From Villigracilis sp900696595 (lineage in GTDB: Bacteria; Chloroflexota; Anaerolineae; Anaerolineales; Villigracilaceae), in assembly GCA_030263615.1 (NCBI GenBank), contig SZPH01000002.1:1-64000 (forward strand): a stretch of 64,000 nucleotides of DNA. The letters run 5' to 3'. The notes below the pieces were generated by a model. That model made no database searches, was not told the DNA's origin, and was given only the letters and a program-made list of their open reading frames with translations. This document shows positions 35,316 to 43,544 of the stretch, in pieces (the first letter of the stretch is position 1; every line of letters begins with the position of its first letter). A program made the translations under genes and the position numbers.

Positions 35316-35670
35316 TTTCTCGTACCGCAAAGTTCACTTTGCGATTTTGAAGCGCCGAGACACGGAGACACGGAGTTTTTAATTGGCTTTCTCAGTGTCT
35401 CTGTGACTCCGTGTTTTTCTCTAAATAGCGCATCACAAAGTTGCCATAGCGATTCCGCCATTGCCAAACCGTCCACGAATTACGACCACGAATTCACGAA
35501 TGTGAACGGCGCATTCGAGTATTCGTGAAAAACTTGTCCTGAGCTTGTCGAAGGATTCGTGGACGGTATACCTGCAGAGGATTTGACCTTGCGCTGTAGT
35601 ACAGTATTGCTGGCTTAATTTGGAGTAGTACAAAATGTCACGACGTTGTCCAAAGTAAAGGAACGCTGCC
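35316..35670. repeat. Gap filled with hairpin repeats between hyuA and hyuB
   Basis: In order: taccgcaaagttcactttgcg (35323-); an inner-MITE palindrome (about 35351-35416, gagacacggagacacgg / gtgtctctgtgactccgtg); and the cgtccacgaatta element (35471-35566), which contains the micro-palindrome cttgtcctgagcttgtcgaag at 35533-35553. The earlier copy of that element, at 28107, lacks the insert. No gene is seen; the SD AAAGGAA of hyuB lies at the end. Confidence 0.65.
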
Positions 35671-37317
35671 ATGCCCCCAACCTTCGACCCCATCACCCTC
35701 GAAATCCTCTGGCGGCGGCTGATCTCCATCGTGGACGAAGCCGACGCCACCGTGGCGCGCACCGCGTTTTCCAGTCTGTTGCGCGACGCGCACGATTACA
35801 CCTGCATGTTCACCGACCGTCGCGGGCGCGAACTGGCGCAAGGGACTCTCGCCACGCCTGGGCAATCGGGCGCGATGGCGCTGGGCATTCAGAATCTTGT
35901 CAAAAAATTCCCGACGGATTATTTCAATCAAGGCGACGTGTTCATCACCAACGATCCCTGGGCGCTGGCGGGTCATCTCAACGACATCTGCGTCTTCAGC
36001 CCGATCTTCCACAAGGAAATTCTTGTCGCGTTCACCGCTTGCGTCCTGCATCACTCGGATATCGGCGGAAGAGTCGCCTCCGACAATCACGATGTCTTTG
36101 AAGAAGGCTTGTTCATTCCGTTGGTGAAACTCTACGACAGAGGCGAACTCAACCAAGCCGTCATGGACATGATTCGCTGGAACGTCCGCACGCCTGAAAA
36201 TGTCATTGGCGACATCCGCTCGCAGATCGCGGCGAACCACGTCTGCGCCGCGCAGGTGCGACGATTGCTGGACGACTATCGCCTCGACTCGCTGGATGAA
36301 CTTGCCGACGAGATCATCTCGCGCAGTGAAAAAAGTATGCGCGACGCCATCGCCCAGGTCCCCGATGGAATTTATCAAGCCGAAGGCGTCATCGAACAGA
36401 TGGAAGGGCAGAAAGACATCGTCATCAAAGCCGCCGTCGAAATCACAGGGAGCGACATCTCCGTTGACCTCGCGGGCTCGTCGCCGCAGGTCAACTGGGG
36501 CGGCAACGTCGTGTACAACTTCACCTTTGCCTACGTCCACATGGCGATCAAAAGCGTCTTCGACCCCGACATCCCCAACAATCACGGCAGCGCCGCGCTC
36601 ATCAACCTGAACGCTCCCGAAGGCTCGGTGGTCAACTGTCGCTTTCCTGTCGCCGTCGCCGCGCGGATGCAGATCGGTCACTTCATGACCGAGATCATCT
36701 ATCGCGCATTGGCGCAAGCGTTGCCGCAGCGAGTCATCGCGGGCAGCGGCGGCGCTCCCGCCACGATGAACGTCTTTTACGGAACGCGCAACGACGGCAA
36801 ACCCTGGCACGCGGTCATCATTCGCGGCGGCGGCATGGGCGCAAGCAACAGGCGCGACGGCGCAAACAGTTACATCTTCCCCGCCAACGGAGCGAACACA
36901 CCCGCCGAGATTCTCGAAAGCGACACGCCCCTCATCGTCGAACGCCGCGAGTTTCTGACGGACTCGGGCGGCGCGGGAAAATTCCGCGGCGGGCTGGGGA
37001 CTCGCACCGTCTTCCGCGTGCCAGACGACGAACATGCGCCTCAGACTCCCGTCAGCCTGGGCATCCAATCGGGACGCTTTCGCCTACCCCCCGAGGGACT
37101 CGCTGGCGGGGGAGCGGGCGCGCGCGCAAAATTTCTCGTCAACGGCAAAGCGGGGAATCCCTACGGCTTGACCAAACTCCACCCTGGCGACGTCGTCACC
37201 ATGGACGCGGCAGGCGGCGGCGGCTACGGCTCCCCGTCCGAACGCGACCGCGACGCCCTCGAAGAGGATATCCGCATGGGGTGGGTGTCGGAAGAGAAGG
37301 CGAAAGAGAATTATTGA
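35671..37317 (+). CDS. hyuB: HyuB-type hydantoinase/oxoprolinase subunit
   Basis: A 548-aa HyuB-family protein beginning DPITLEILWRRLISIVDEADATVARTAFS. Further marks are the segment NDPWALAGHLNDICVFSPIF near residues 91-110 and the C-terminal LHPGDVVTMDAAGGGGYGSP. It forms the catalytic complex with HyuA. Only two subunits are present, unlike the multi-subunit acetophenone carboxylase, so a lactam hydrolase is more likely than a carboxylase. Last gene of region 2. Confidence 0.88.
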   Translation: MPPTFDPITLEILWRRLISIVDEADATVARTAFSSLLRDAHDYTCMFTDRRGRELAQGTLATPGQSGAMALGIQNLVKKFPTDYFNQGDVFITNDPWALAGHLNDICVFSPIFHKEILVAFTACVLHHSDIGGRVASDNHDVFEEGLFIPLVKLYDRGELNQAVMDMIRWNVRTPENVIGDIRSQIAANHVCAAQVRRLLDDYRLDSLDELADEIISRSEKSMRDAIAQVPDGIYQAEGVIEQMEGQKDIVIKAAVEITGSDISVDLAGSSPQVNWGGNVVYNFTFAYVHMAIKSVFDPDIPNNHGSAALINLNAPEGSVVNCRFPVAVAARMQIGHFMTEIIYRALAQALPQRVIAGSGGAPATMNVFYGTRNDGKPWHAVIIRGGGMGASNRRDGANSYIFPANGANTPAEILESDTPLIVERREFLTDSGGAGKFRGGLGTRTVFRVPDDEHAPQTPVSLGIQSGRFRLPPEGLAGGGAGARAKFLVNGKAGNPYGLTKLHPGDVVTMDAAGGGGYGSPSERDRDALEEDIRMGWVSEEKAKENY

Positions 37318-37449
37318 TTCGCCTTACGCAGTACAGCAAACTTCAGTTTGCTTTTATGGCGCAAAGTGAACTTTGCGGTACAAAGCATTGCGTAATGCCA
37401 GTTATTGATTACCCCGAGAACAAAATCGGAGTCTTTCGACTCCGACGGT
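37318..37449. repeat. Double palindrome after hyuB
   Basis: agcaaacttcagtttgct (near 37330) and gcgcaaagtgaactttgcg (near 37358) are both nested within outer arms cgcagtac (37328-) and gtacaaagcattgcg (37378-). Could fold as a cruciform and end the region 2 transcript. Confidence 0.6.
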
Positions 37450-37681
37450 TCATTTCGCAACGGCTATAAATTCTTCTGGCGTAACTTTCGCTTGCTTCAG
37501 GATGCTGCGCAATGTCCCAATGGCGACTTCGTTATGCAAAGGAACTACGCAACCGACGCTTCCCTCCTGCGTGGACTTTTTTCATGACGACATGGCTTCC
37601 GCGTTGACGCGTCTGAACGAAGTCAATCTTTTCCAGGGCGCGGATAATTTGCCGCCCAGAGAGATGCGGAAGTTCAGGCAT
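37450..37681 (-). pseudogene. hicA: Frameshifted HicA toxin gene
   Basis: From ATG 37681 (minus strand) the frame reads MPELPHLSGRQIIRALEKI and then DFVQTRQRGSHVVMKKVHAGG, a HicA mRNA interferase with its GSH catalytic-His motif. It then runs into a stop. One base shift near 37558-37570 (a run of g and a) restores GSVGCVVPLHNEVAIG and TLRSILKQAKVTPEEFIAV to a stop at 37450, the normal HicA end. The toxin is thus probably inactive, or there is a sequencing error. It overlaps the hicB stop by 8 nt. Confidence 0.8.
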
Positions 37682-37883
37682 ACGCCGCCACTTCGAAGGT
37701 GGTCAACAACGGATGGCTGGTTTCTGGAAGAGGAAATTCCTCCAGATAGAGTTCGGTCGCTTCTTTCAGGTTGGCAACCGCTTCTTCCACGGTTTTTCCC
37801 TGACTAACCGTCCCTACTTCGGGGCAATCCGCCACATACCAATCATTTTCCTTGTGGATTAGAGCGGTAAATGTTCGAGTCAT
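37674..37883 (-). CDS. hicB: HicB-family antitoxin
   Basis: 69 aa from the ATG at 37883 with GGAG 7 nt upstream; an in-frame ATG at 37904 lacks this. The sequence has TFTALIHKENDWYVADCPEVG and SQGKTVEEAVANLKEATELYLEE, the partial RNase-H-like fold of HicB antitoxins. The HTH tail of longer HicB proteins is absent. It lies before the broken hicA in the B-A order. These are the only minus-strand genes supported here, and they interrupt two large catabolic operons, which suggests separate acquisition. Confidence 0.85.
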   Translation of the reverse strand: MTRTFTALIHKENDWYVADCPEVGTVSQGKTVEEAVANLKEATELYLEEFPLPETSHPLLTTFEVAAYA

Positions 37884-38090
37884 GGTTGTACTCCAGTTTC
37901 TCATTCAATGTTGACGCTTTTTGAGAGAGCGCGTCTGACATTGTTTCCCCACACCGTTCCCGAAGCGGAGCGGGAGGGCAGTTCGATTGCTATATTTTCG
38001 CTGGCGAGCGCCAAAAGCGCAAGGCTGTCACGGCTTTGCCGATTATATCTTTGGGCAACGATCCAAACCCTTAAAGTTTCCCTCCCCCCG

Positions 38091-38118
38091 TTGACAATTC
38101 CCAAAAGAGGGGTATACT
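38091..38118 (+). promoter_or_regulatory. Promoter P3 (TTGACA-16-TATACT)
   Basis: TTGACA at 38091-38096 and TATACT at 38113-38118. It drives the benzoyl-CoA reductase operon and is a geometric copy of P2. The stretch 37884-38090 upstream shows no convincing gene. Confidence 0.78.
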
Positions 38119-38122
38119 GAAT

Positions 38123-38163
38123 ATATCTCACTTTTGTTACGATGTGTCGAAATAGTGAGATAT
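38123..38163. promoter_or_regulatory. Inverted-repeat operator O3
   Basis: Arms atatctcact (38123-38132) and agtgagatat (38154-38163), 21 nt apart, 4 nt after the -10 box. Identical arms and spacing to O2 at 17765. Positioned to block transcription start. Confidence 0.72.
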
Positions 38164-38186
38164 GTTTTATAAACTGGAGGTTTTGC

Positions 38187-39353
38187 ATGACCCTGAGGCT
38201 GTTTGAAACATGGCAGAACCAGACCCTGGAGGGAATCTTCGCGGAGTGCCGCGAACTGGCGGAGGACGCCGACTTCCCGACGGTCAAACGTTGGCGCGAA
38301 AATGGGGGCAAGGTGTTGGGGCATTTCCAGGTTTATTTCCCAGAAGAGATCGCCCACGCGGCGGGGATGTTGCCGCTCAAAATGCGCGGCGCGCCCGTCG
38401 AGCCGACTCACTCCGACTCGCGCTTCGGTTCCTACCTTTGTTCGATTCTCAAAACTTCGCTCGAACTCGTCCTCAGCAATCGCGTCGAACTGGACATGTT
38501 CGTCACGCATCCCATCTGCGACGCGGCGCGGAATCTGGCGGCGGTGTGGGGACGCAACTATTCGTATCCGTGCCAGATTTTGTACCTGCCGCAGAACGCG
38601 AACTCCAAAGCGTCGGCGGAGTATTTGCGCGGGGAGTATGAACGCGTCAAGGGCGATATCGAAGCGGTGACGGGGAGCAAGGTCACGGATGAAGCGTTGA
38701 AAAATTCCATCGCCGTGTATAACGAGAATCGCAGTCTCCTGCGAAAAATTTACGAGATCAAACGCAAACAGCCCTGGCTTCTTTCGGGCTTCGAGGCGTA
38801 TCTGCTGATGACCGTCGGCGGGATGATTTTGCGCGAGGAGCACAACGAAATGCTCAAGGCGGCGATCCCGCTCATCGAAGCGCGACCAGCCAAACGTCAG
38901 GATAAGATTCGGGTCGTCTTCGAGGGCGGATTCTGCGAACAGCCTCCGCTGGATTTGATCCGCGCCATCTCCCAGTCCTGCTACATCGTGGACGACGATC
39001 TGCTCATCGGTTTGAGGTGGATTCTCGAAGATGTTCCGCTCGAAGGCGATTTGTTGATGAACATGGCGGACGCGTATCTGGAGAAATCCACGTACAGCCC
39101 TGTGCAGCACGACGCGCGCAAGCCGAAAGAGAAGATGCTGTTGCAACGCATCGCGGACTCGGGCGCGGAGGCGGCGATCATCACTGCCGCGAAGATGTGC
39201 GAGCCTGGTCTCGAAGATCAGGTGACGTACACCAAGACGCTCGATGAAAAAGGCATTCCGTATTTCGTCGGCGAGTTCGAAGAGAATATGACCAGCTTCG
39301 ACAGCATGGAAATCCAACTGGAAACATTTACTGAGAATTTGATCTTTAGTTGA
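38187..39353 (+). CDS. bzdN: Benzoyl-CoA reductase subunit, BzdN/BcrC type
   Basis: A 388-aa protein of the 2-hydroxyglutaryl-CoA dehydratase / benzoyl-CoA reductase family. The ATG at 38187 has GGAGG 6 nt upstream, directly behind O3. HFQVYFPEEIAHAAGMLPLKMRG near residues 46-68 is a family hallmark and Cys residues for an Fe-S cluster are present. With BzdO it forms the module that reduces the aromatic ring of benzoyl-CoA to the 1,5-dienoyl-CoA. Size and order of the four genes follow Azoarcus bzdNOPQ. Oah, Dch and Had genes downstream argue against a dehydratase. Confidence 0.87.
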   Translation: MTLRLFETWQNQTLEGIFAECRELAEDADFPTVKRWRENGGKVLGHFQVYFPEEIAHAAGMLPLKMRGAPVEPTHSDSRFGSYLCSILKTSLELVLSNRVELDMFVTHPICDAARNLAAVWGRNYSYPCQILYLPQNANSKASAEYLRGEYERVKGDIEAVTGSKVTDEALKNSIAVYNENRSLLRKIYEIKRKQPWLLSGFEAYLLMTVGGMILREEHNEMLKAAIPLIEARPAKRQDKIRVVFEGGFCEQPPLDLIRAISQSCYIVDDDLLIGLRWILEDVPLEGDLLMNMADAYLEKSTYSPVQHDARKPKEKMLLQRIADSGAEAAIITAAKMCEPGLEDQVTYTKTLDEKGIPYFVGEFEENMTSFDSMEIQLETFTENLIFS

Positions 39354-39359
39354 GAGATG

Positions 39360-39448
39360 TCATTGCGAGGAGGAGCGGAGCGACGACGAAGCAATCTCCT
39401 CGCTGGTTGGAGATTGCTTCGTGACGTTGAAGCGTCACTCGCAATGAC
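39360..39448. repeat. tcattgcgag hairpin repeat, copy 2
   Basis: Outer arms tcattgcgag / ctcgcaatga, inner arms acgaagcaatctcc / ggagattgcttcgt. Between bzdN and bzdO. Confidence 0.75.
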
Positions 39449-39469
39449 GTAAGCCTTGAGAGGTGACCC

Positions 39470-40768
39470 ATGACCGAAACAAAAACAGAAGAACTCGTAG
39501 GGCGCGGCAACAAGGAAGGGGCGGACCTGTTCCGCGAGTGGTTCGACGATCTGGCGGATCACGCCAAACGGGGCAACGGCGCGGCGTACGTCTTCGTGAT
39601 GGGAAGCATGGCGGAACTGTTACACGTCTTCGATTTTCCGCTGGTGCTGCCTGAGATCACGTCGCTTCAAACTGCCGTGCGGCGCGTGGCGGATAAATAT
39701 CTCGCCGAAGCCGAAGATTACGGCTACTCGCCCGATATTTGCGGCTATGTCAAAGCGGATATTGCCGTGCAGTTGCGCGGCGGCGATCATCCGATGGGGC
39801 AGATTCCCAAGCCTGCCATCGCCGTGATGACCAACGCCTGCAACACTTACATCAAGTGGGCGGAGATTTGGGAGCGCATGTACGGGATTCCGCTCTTCGT
39901 GCTGGATGTGCCAGCCACGCGGCAGGCGGGCGGACAGTTCCAGCCTGGCAGTTCGGATTTCGAGCGCGACCGCAAATACGTCGAGGCGCAGATTCGAGAG
40001 TTGATCACGCTGTGCGAACAGGTGACGAAAAAAAAGTTCGACATTGACCGCCTGCGCGAAACGCTCGGTTACGCCAACGAGATGAATAAAGGCTGGCGGC
40101 GCGTGCTGGAACTCAACAAGAGCAAACCGTCCCTCTTCAATGCGGTGACGGACGGCACGGTCTATCTCGGCGTTTCCAATAACCTGCGCGGGACGAAGAA
40201 GGGCGCCCAGTTCTTCAAGAATCTCGTGGAGGAGATGGAATACAAAGCCGCGCACGGCATCGGCACGCAGATCGAGGAAAAATATCGGCTCGGTTTTGTC
40301 GGCGTGCCGTGTTACCCGATCTTCCGCCGCTTCAGCGAAATGTTCACCGAGTGGGGCGGCAACTTCGTCCACTCCACCTATTTGAACTTCGCTTCGGGCG
40401 GAGGAAGCATGGGCTACGAATACGACGTGAACCGCCCCGTTGAAAGCCTCGCGGAGGGATTCCTGATCAGCGTGCGCGAAGCGATGGACAACATGTTCCA
40501 CCAGGACCGCGTCGTGATTGACTGGGTGAAGAATTACGATCTCGACGGCGTGGTCTATCACCCCATCAAATCGTGCCGCACGGTTTCGACGGGTCTCGCG
40601 GACGGGCGGCGGGCGATGATGGCGGCGACCGACATCCCCAGCCTGTTCATCGAATCGGACATGATGGACAAGCGCGTCGTCTCTGAAGCGCAGATGAAAA
40701 ACCGCGCCGACGCTTTCTTCGAAGGTCTGGCGTCGCGGCGCGAGATGGCAAAGATCGCGCAATCATAA
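39470..40768 (+). CDS. bzdO: Benzoyl-CoA reductase subunit, BzdO/BcrB type
   Basis: A 432-aa partner of BzdN in the ring-reducing module, the usual size for BcrB/BzdO. Family features include GKAD-like YVKADIAVQLRGGDHPMGQIPKPA near residues 92-115 and VMTNACNTYIKWAE, and in the C-terminal half VVYHPIKSCRTVSTGLADGRR. Cys residues at the first and last of these stretches are likely Fe-S ligands. A second hydratase-type function is excluded mainly by context. Confidence 0.87.
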   Translation: MTETKTEELVGRGNKEGADLFREWFDDLADHAKRGNGAAYVFVMGSMAELLHVFDFPLVLPEITSLQTAVRRVADKYLAEAEDYGYSPDICGYVKADIAVQLRGGDHPMGQIPKPAIAVMTNACNTYIKWAEIWERMYGIPLFVLDVPATRQAGGQFQPGSSDFERDRKYVEAQIRELITLCEQVTKKKFDIDRLRETLGYANEMNKGWRRVLELNKSKPSLFNAVTDGTVYLGVSNNLRGTKKGAQFFKNLVEEMEYKAAHGIGTQIEEKYRLGFVGVPCYPIFRRFSEMFTEWGGNFVHSTYLNFASGGGSMGYEYDVNRPVESLAEGFLISVREAMDNMFHQDRVVIDWVKNYDLDGVVYHPIKSCRTVSTGLADGRRAMMAATDIPSLFIESDMMDKRVVSEAQMKNRADAFFEGLASRREMAKIAQS

Positions 40769-40823
40769 TGTCGCGGCGACGGAAAAATCCCGTCTCGCAG
40801 TGACAATAACCTTGGAGGTAGTT

Positions 40824-41639
40824 ATGGCATACGCGGCAGGCGTTGACGTAGGCTCGACGCAAACCAAAGCGGTCATCGTGAATGAAGCGAGGGAGATCGT
40901 CGGACGCGCCCTGATTGACACAGGCGCGAACGTGGTCGTGGCGGCGGAAAACGCTTATAACGAAGCGCTCAAGTCCAGCGGCATCCGCGAAGAGGAAGTC
41001 GAATACGTGATCGGGACGGGCTACGGGCGTTACCGCGTCACATTTGGCAACACGCAGGTGACGGAGATCTCCTGTCACGCGCGCGGCGCGGCGCAGATGT
41101 TCCCTGGCACCAAGACCGTGCTGGACATGGGCGGGCAGGACACCAAAGCCATCCGCGTCAGCCCGAAAGGCGAAGTGCTCGACTTCTGCATGAACGACAA
41201 ATGCGCGGCAGGAACGGGACGTTTCCTCGGCGCGGCGGCGGCGGCGTTGGATATTCCGCTCGCCGAATTGGGCAACGTGGCGATGAAAGCGGAGCGACCC
41301 GTCAAGATCAGCACCACCTGCACCGTCTTCGCCGAGTCCGAAGTCCTTTCGTGGCTGGGCAAGGGCAAAAAGATCGAAGATATTTTGTGGGGCGTGCATC
41401 TGTCCATTGCCTCGCGTTCCACCGCGTTGTTGCGACGCGTGGGCATCGAAGACGAGATCACTTTCACAGGCGGCGTGACGAAAAACGCGGGCATGATCAA
41501 ATCGCTCGAACAGGCGCTGAAAACAAAACTCAACGTCAGCGAAGATTCGCATTTCATGGGCGCGTTGGGCGCGGCGCTCTTCGCGCTCGACCACATCCTT
41601 GCAGGACGCGTCCCCGCCGAAGTAAAGGAGACAGCATGA
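40824..41639 (+). CDS. bzdP: Benzoyl-CoA reductase ATPase subunit, BzdP/BcrD type
   Basis: 271 aa from the ATG at 40824 (GGAGG 6 nt upstream). It belongs to the BcrA/BcrD/HgdC activator family: VDVGSTQTKAV, DMGGQDTKAI, NDKCAAGTGRFL and STTCTVFAESEV; the two Cys bind the bridging 4Fe-4S cluster. ATP hydrolysis drives electrons from ferredoxin to the BzdNO module. Both activator genes are short (270-275 aa), as in the Azoarcus Bzd class and unlike the long BcrA of Thauera. Overlaps bzdQ by ATGA. Confidence 0.86.
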   Translation: MAYAAGVDVGSTQTKAVIVNEAREIVGRALIDTGANVVVAAENAYNEALKSSGIREEEVEYVIGTGYGRYRVTFGNTQVTEISCHARGAAQMFPGTKTVLDMGGQDTKAIRVSPKGEVLDFCMNDKCAAGTGRFLGAAAAALDIPLAELGNVAMKAERPVKISTTCTVFAESEVLSWLGKGKKIEDILWGVHLSIASRSTALLRRVGIEDEITFTGGVTKNAGMIKSLEQALKTKLNVSEDSHFMGALGAALFALDHILAGRVPAEVKETA

Positions 41640-42463
41640 GCGTTTTCACCACTGGCATAGACGTTGGCTCGACCTACACCAAAGCCCTCATTTTGAAAGA
41701 CGGCAACGAGATCGTCTCGCGCGCCATGGTCAACACGGGCTTCCGACTCGAAGAAGCCGCGCGCAAAGCCTACAATGCCGCGCTCGAACAGGCGGGCATG
41801 AGCGAATCGGATTCTTCGTATCTCGTCACGACGGGCTTCGGTCGCCACCTCGTCGGCTTCCGCGACGTGAACGTGACCGACATCAACGCCAGCGCGCGCG
41901 GCGCGGCATTCCTCTTCCCCAAGACCCGCACCATCCTCGACGTGGGCGGGCAGACGATGAAAGCCATTCAACTGACCGAGGAAGGCAGGGTCAAATCCTT
42001 CCGCCTCAACGACAAATGCGCGGCAGGCACGGGCGCATTCCTCGAAAAGACCGCCCGTTACATGGGCTACAAGATCGAAGAGATCGGCGCGCTTGCGGCG
42101 GTCTCCAAAACGGCGGTGCCAATTTCGGGCGTGTGCGCCGTCTTCGCCGAGTCCGAAGTGATCAACCATCTTTCGCAGGGCATGGCTCCGTCCGACATCA
42201 TGTACGGCTCCATCGTCTCGCTCGTGGCGCGCTCGGTGCAACTGCTCAAACGCGTCGGCATGAACCCCGAATTCACGCTCATCGGCGGCATTTTGCGCTT
42301 TGAATCCATGAGCCACGTCGTGCGCGAACAGATCAAAACCGACGTCAACGTCGCGGAAGGCGACCTGGTTCAATACGTCACCGCTCTCGGCGCGGCGATC
42401 CTCGGACATCGGCGCTTCGAGAAACTTCAACGCGAAGGGCAACCGACAGTCGCAGGCGCATAA
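41636..42463 (+). CDS. bzdQ: Benzoyl-CoA reductase ATPase subunit, BzdQ/BcrA type
   Basis: 275 aa, paralogous to the previous gene: IDVGSTYTKAL, DVGGQTMKAI (Asp of GGQD replaced by Thr), NDKCAAGTGAFLEK and SGVCAVFAESEV with the two cluster Cys. Two different activator subunits side by side indicate a heterodimer as in benzoyl-CoA reductases, whereas 2-hydroxyacyl-CoA dehydratase activators are homodimers. The altered GGQT motif may mark unequal ATP sites. No bzdM-like ferredoxin gene follows. Confidence 0.86.
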   Translation: MSVFTTGIDVGSTYTKALILKDGNEIVSRAMVNTGFRLEEAARKAYNAALEQAGMSESDSSYLVTTGFGRHLVGFRDVNVTDINASARGAAFLFPKTRTILDVGGQTMKAIQLTEEGRVKSFRLNDKCAAGTGAFLEKTARYMGYKIEEIGALAAVSKTAVPISGVCAVFAESEVINHLSQGMAPSDIMYGSIVSLVARSVQLLKRVGMNPEFTLIGGILRFESMSHVVREQIKTDVNVAEGDLVQYVTALGAAILGHRRFEKLQREGQPTVAGA

Positions 42464-42497
42464 GCCTGCGATTTTGTAGAATTACGGAAACCGCGCC

Positions 42498-43340
42498 ATG
42501 TCGCCGACTACGCCGTCCGTTCGGACTCAATTTTTGATCTTCACCCTCTTCGGTGAATTCATCATCCCGCGCGGCGGTTCCATCTGGACGGGCAGCCTGC
42601 TCGCCCTCCTCGACCGACTCGACGTGGGAGAGCGCGCCGCGCGACTGGCGCTCTCGCGAATGGCGCGCAAAGGCTGGCTATCCACGCGCAAAGAGGGGCG
42701 GCGCAGTCAATACTCGCTCACGCCGCGCGGCTGGTCGCTTCTCGTCCAGGGCGGACAACGCATCTTCGAGCCGCCCACCCGCGAATGGGACGGCATGTGG
42801 CAGATCGTCGTCTTCTCGCTTCCCGAAAAGAAGCGCAGTCTGCGTCACGCCTTTCGCACGCGCCTGCCGTGGTTCGGCTTCGGTCAACTTGCGCCGAACA
42901 TGTGGATCTCGCCCCACAACCGCAAGACCGAAATCCTTGCCCTGTGCAGTGAATTGAACATGCAGGATCACGTCGAAATCTTTTCGGGCATCCACATGGG
43001 ACCGTCCGAAGATCAGGAACTCGTCCGCCGCTGTTGGGACCTGCCGCGTCTGGCGAACCAATATAAAAAATTCATCGCCAAATTTGAAAAGGATTATCTG
43101 GCTTGCAGGAACAACGGACATCTTCCGCTAAAAATGGACGATTCCTTTGTCAACCGTTTTTGGCTGTTGCATCATTACCAAAGCTTCCCGCGCATAGACC
43201 CCAACCTGCCCGCCGCCCTGCTCCCTTCCGACTGGATCGGCTTCAAAGCGCGGCAGTTGTTCGAAGACTATCGCGGCATCCTCGAAACTCCCGCCAACCA
43301 GTTCGTAGACGAAGCCCTCGCCTCCGAACCCGCACGTTGA
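42498..43340 (+). CDS. paaX: PaaX-family transcriptional repressor
   Basis: A 280-aa PaaX-type regulator: an N-terminal winged-helix domain (about residues 15-80, with LLALLDRLDVGERAARLALSRMARKGWL), then the family's central domain (WDGMWQIVVFSLPEKKRSLRHAFR) and a C-terminal acyl-CoA-sensing region. E. coli PaaX represses phenylacetate genes and is released by phenylacetyl-CoA. Being inside the benzoyl-CoA reductase operon, it likely senses an aryl-CoA and binds the repeats O2 and O3, with control of its own operon. The operator match is inference. Confidence 0.85.
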   Translation: MSPTTPSVRTQFLIFTLFGEFIIPRGGSIWTGSLLALLDRLDVGERAARLALSRMARKGWLSTRKEGRRSQYSLTPRGWSLLVQGGQRIFEPPTREWDGMWQIVVFSLPEKKRSLRHAFRTRLPWFGFGQLAPNMWISPHNRKTEILALCSELNMQDHVEIFSGIHMGPSEDQELVRRCWDLPRLANQYKKFIAKFEKDYLACRNNGHLPLKMDDSFVNRFWLLHHYQSFPRIDPNLPAALLPSDWIGFKARQLFEDYRGILETPANQFVDEALASEPAR

Positions 43341-43349
43341 GGGGAGAGT

Positions 43350-43544
43350 CCCACCGTGCCGCAAAGTTCACTTTGCGTGTTTCGCTTCGGAGACAAAGGC
43401 GGACGACGCCAGTGAAGTTCACAAAGCGTCACGAAAGAAGCCTCGTAAAAACAATAACTTTGCTCTTCCCTTTGTGTACTTCGTGTCCTTTGTGTTAGAG
43501 ATTTTTCTCGCTACAAACGAGAGAGCCTGAAACTGGAGACCTAC
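43350..43544. repeat. Palindromic repeats before oah
   Basis: tgccgcaaagttcactttgcg (43357-) and a second acaaag/ctttgtgtacttcgtgtcctttgtg element (43418-43497), which is the uninterrupted counterpart of 31378-31469. Confidence 0.65.

Noticed and set aside
37908..38120. A 70-codon frame on the + strand before P3
   Set aside because: No SD, no family resemblance, and it runs through the promoter.
38187..42463. 2-hydroxyacyl-CoA dehydratase instead of benzoyl-CoA reductase
   Set aside because: Two distinct activator genes, bzdNOPQ order, and adjacent oah, dch and had favour the reductase.
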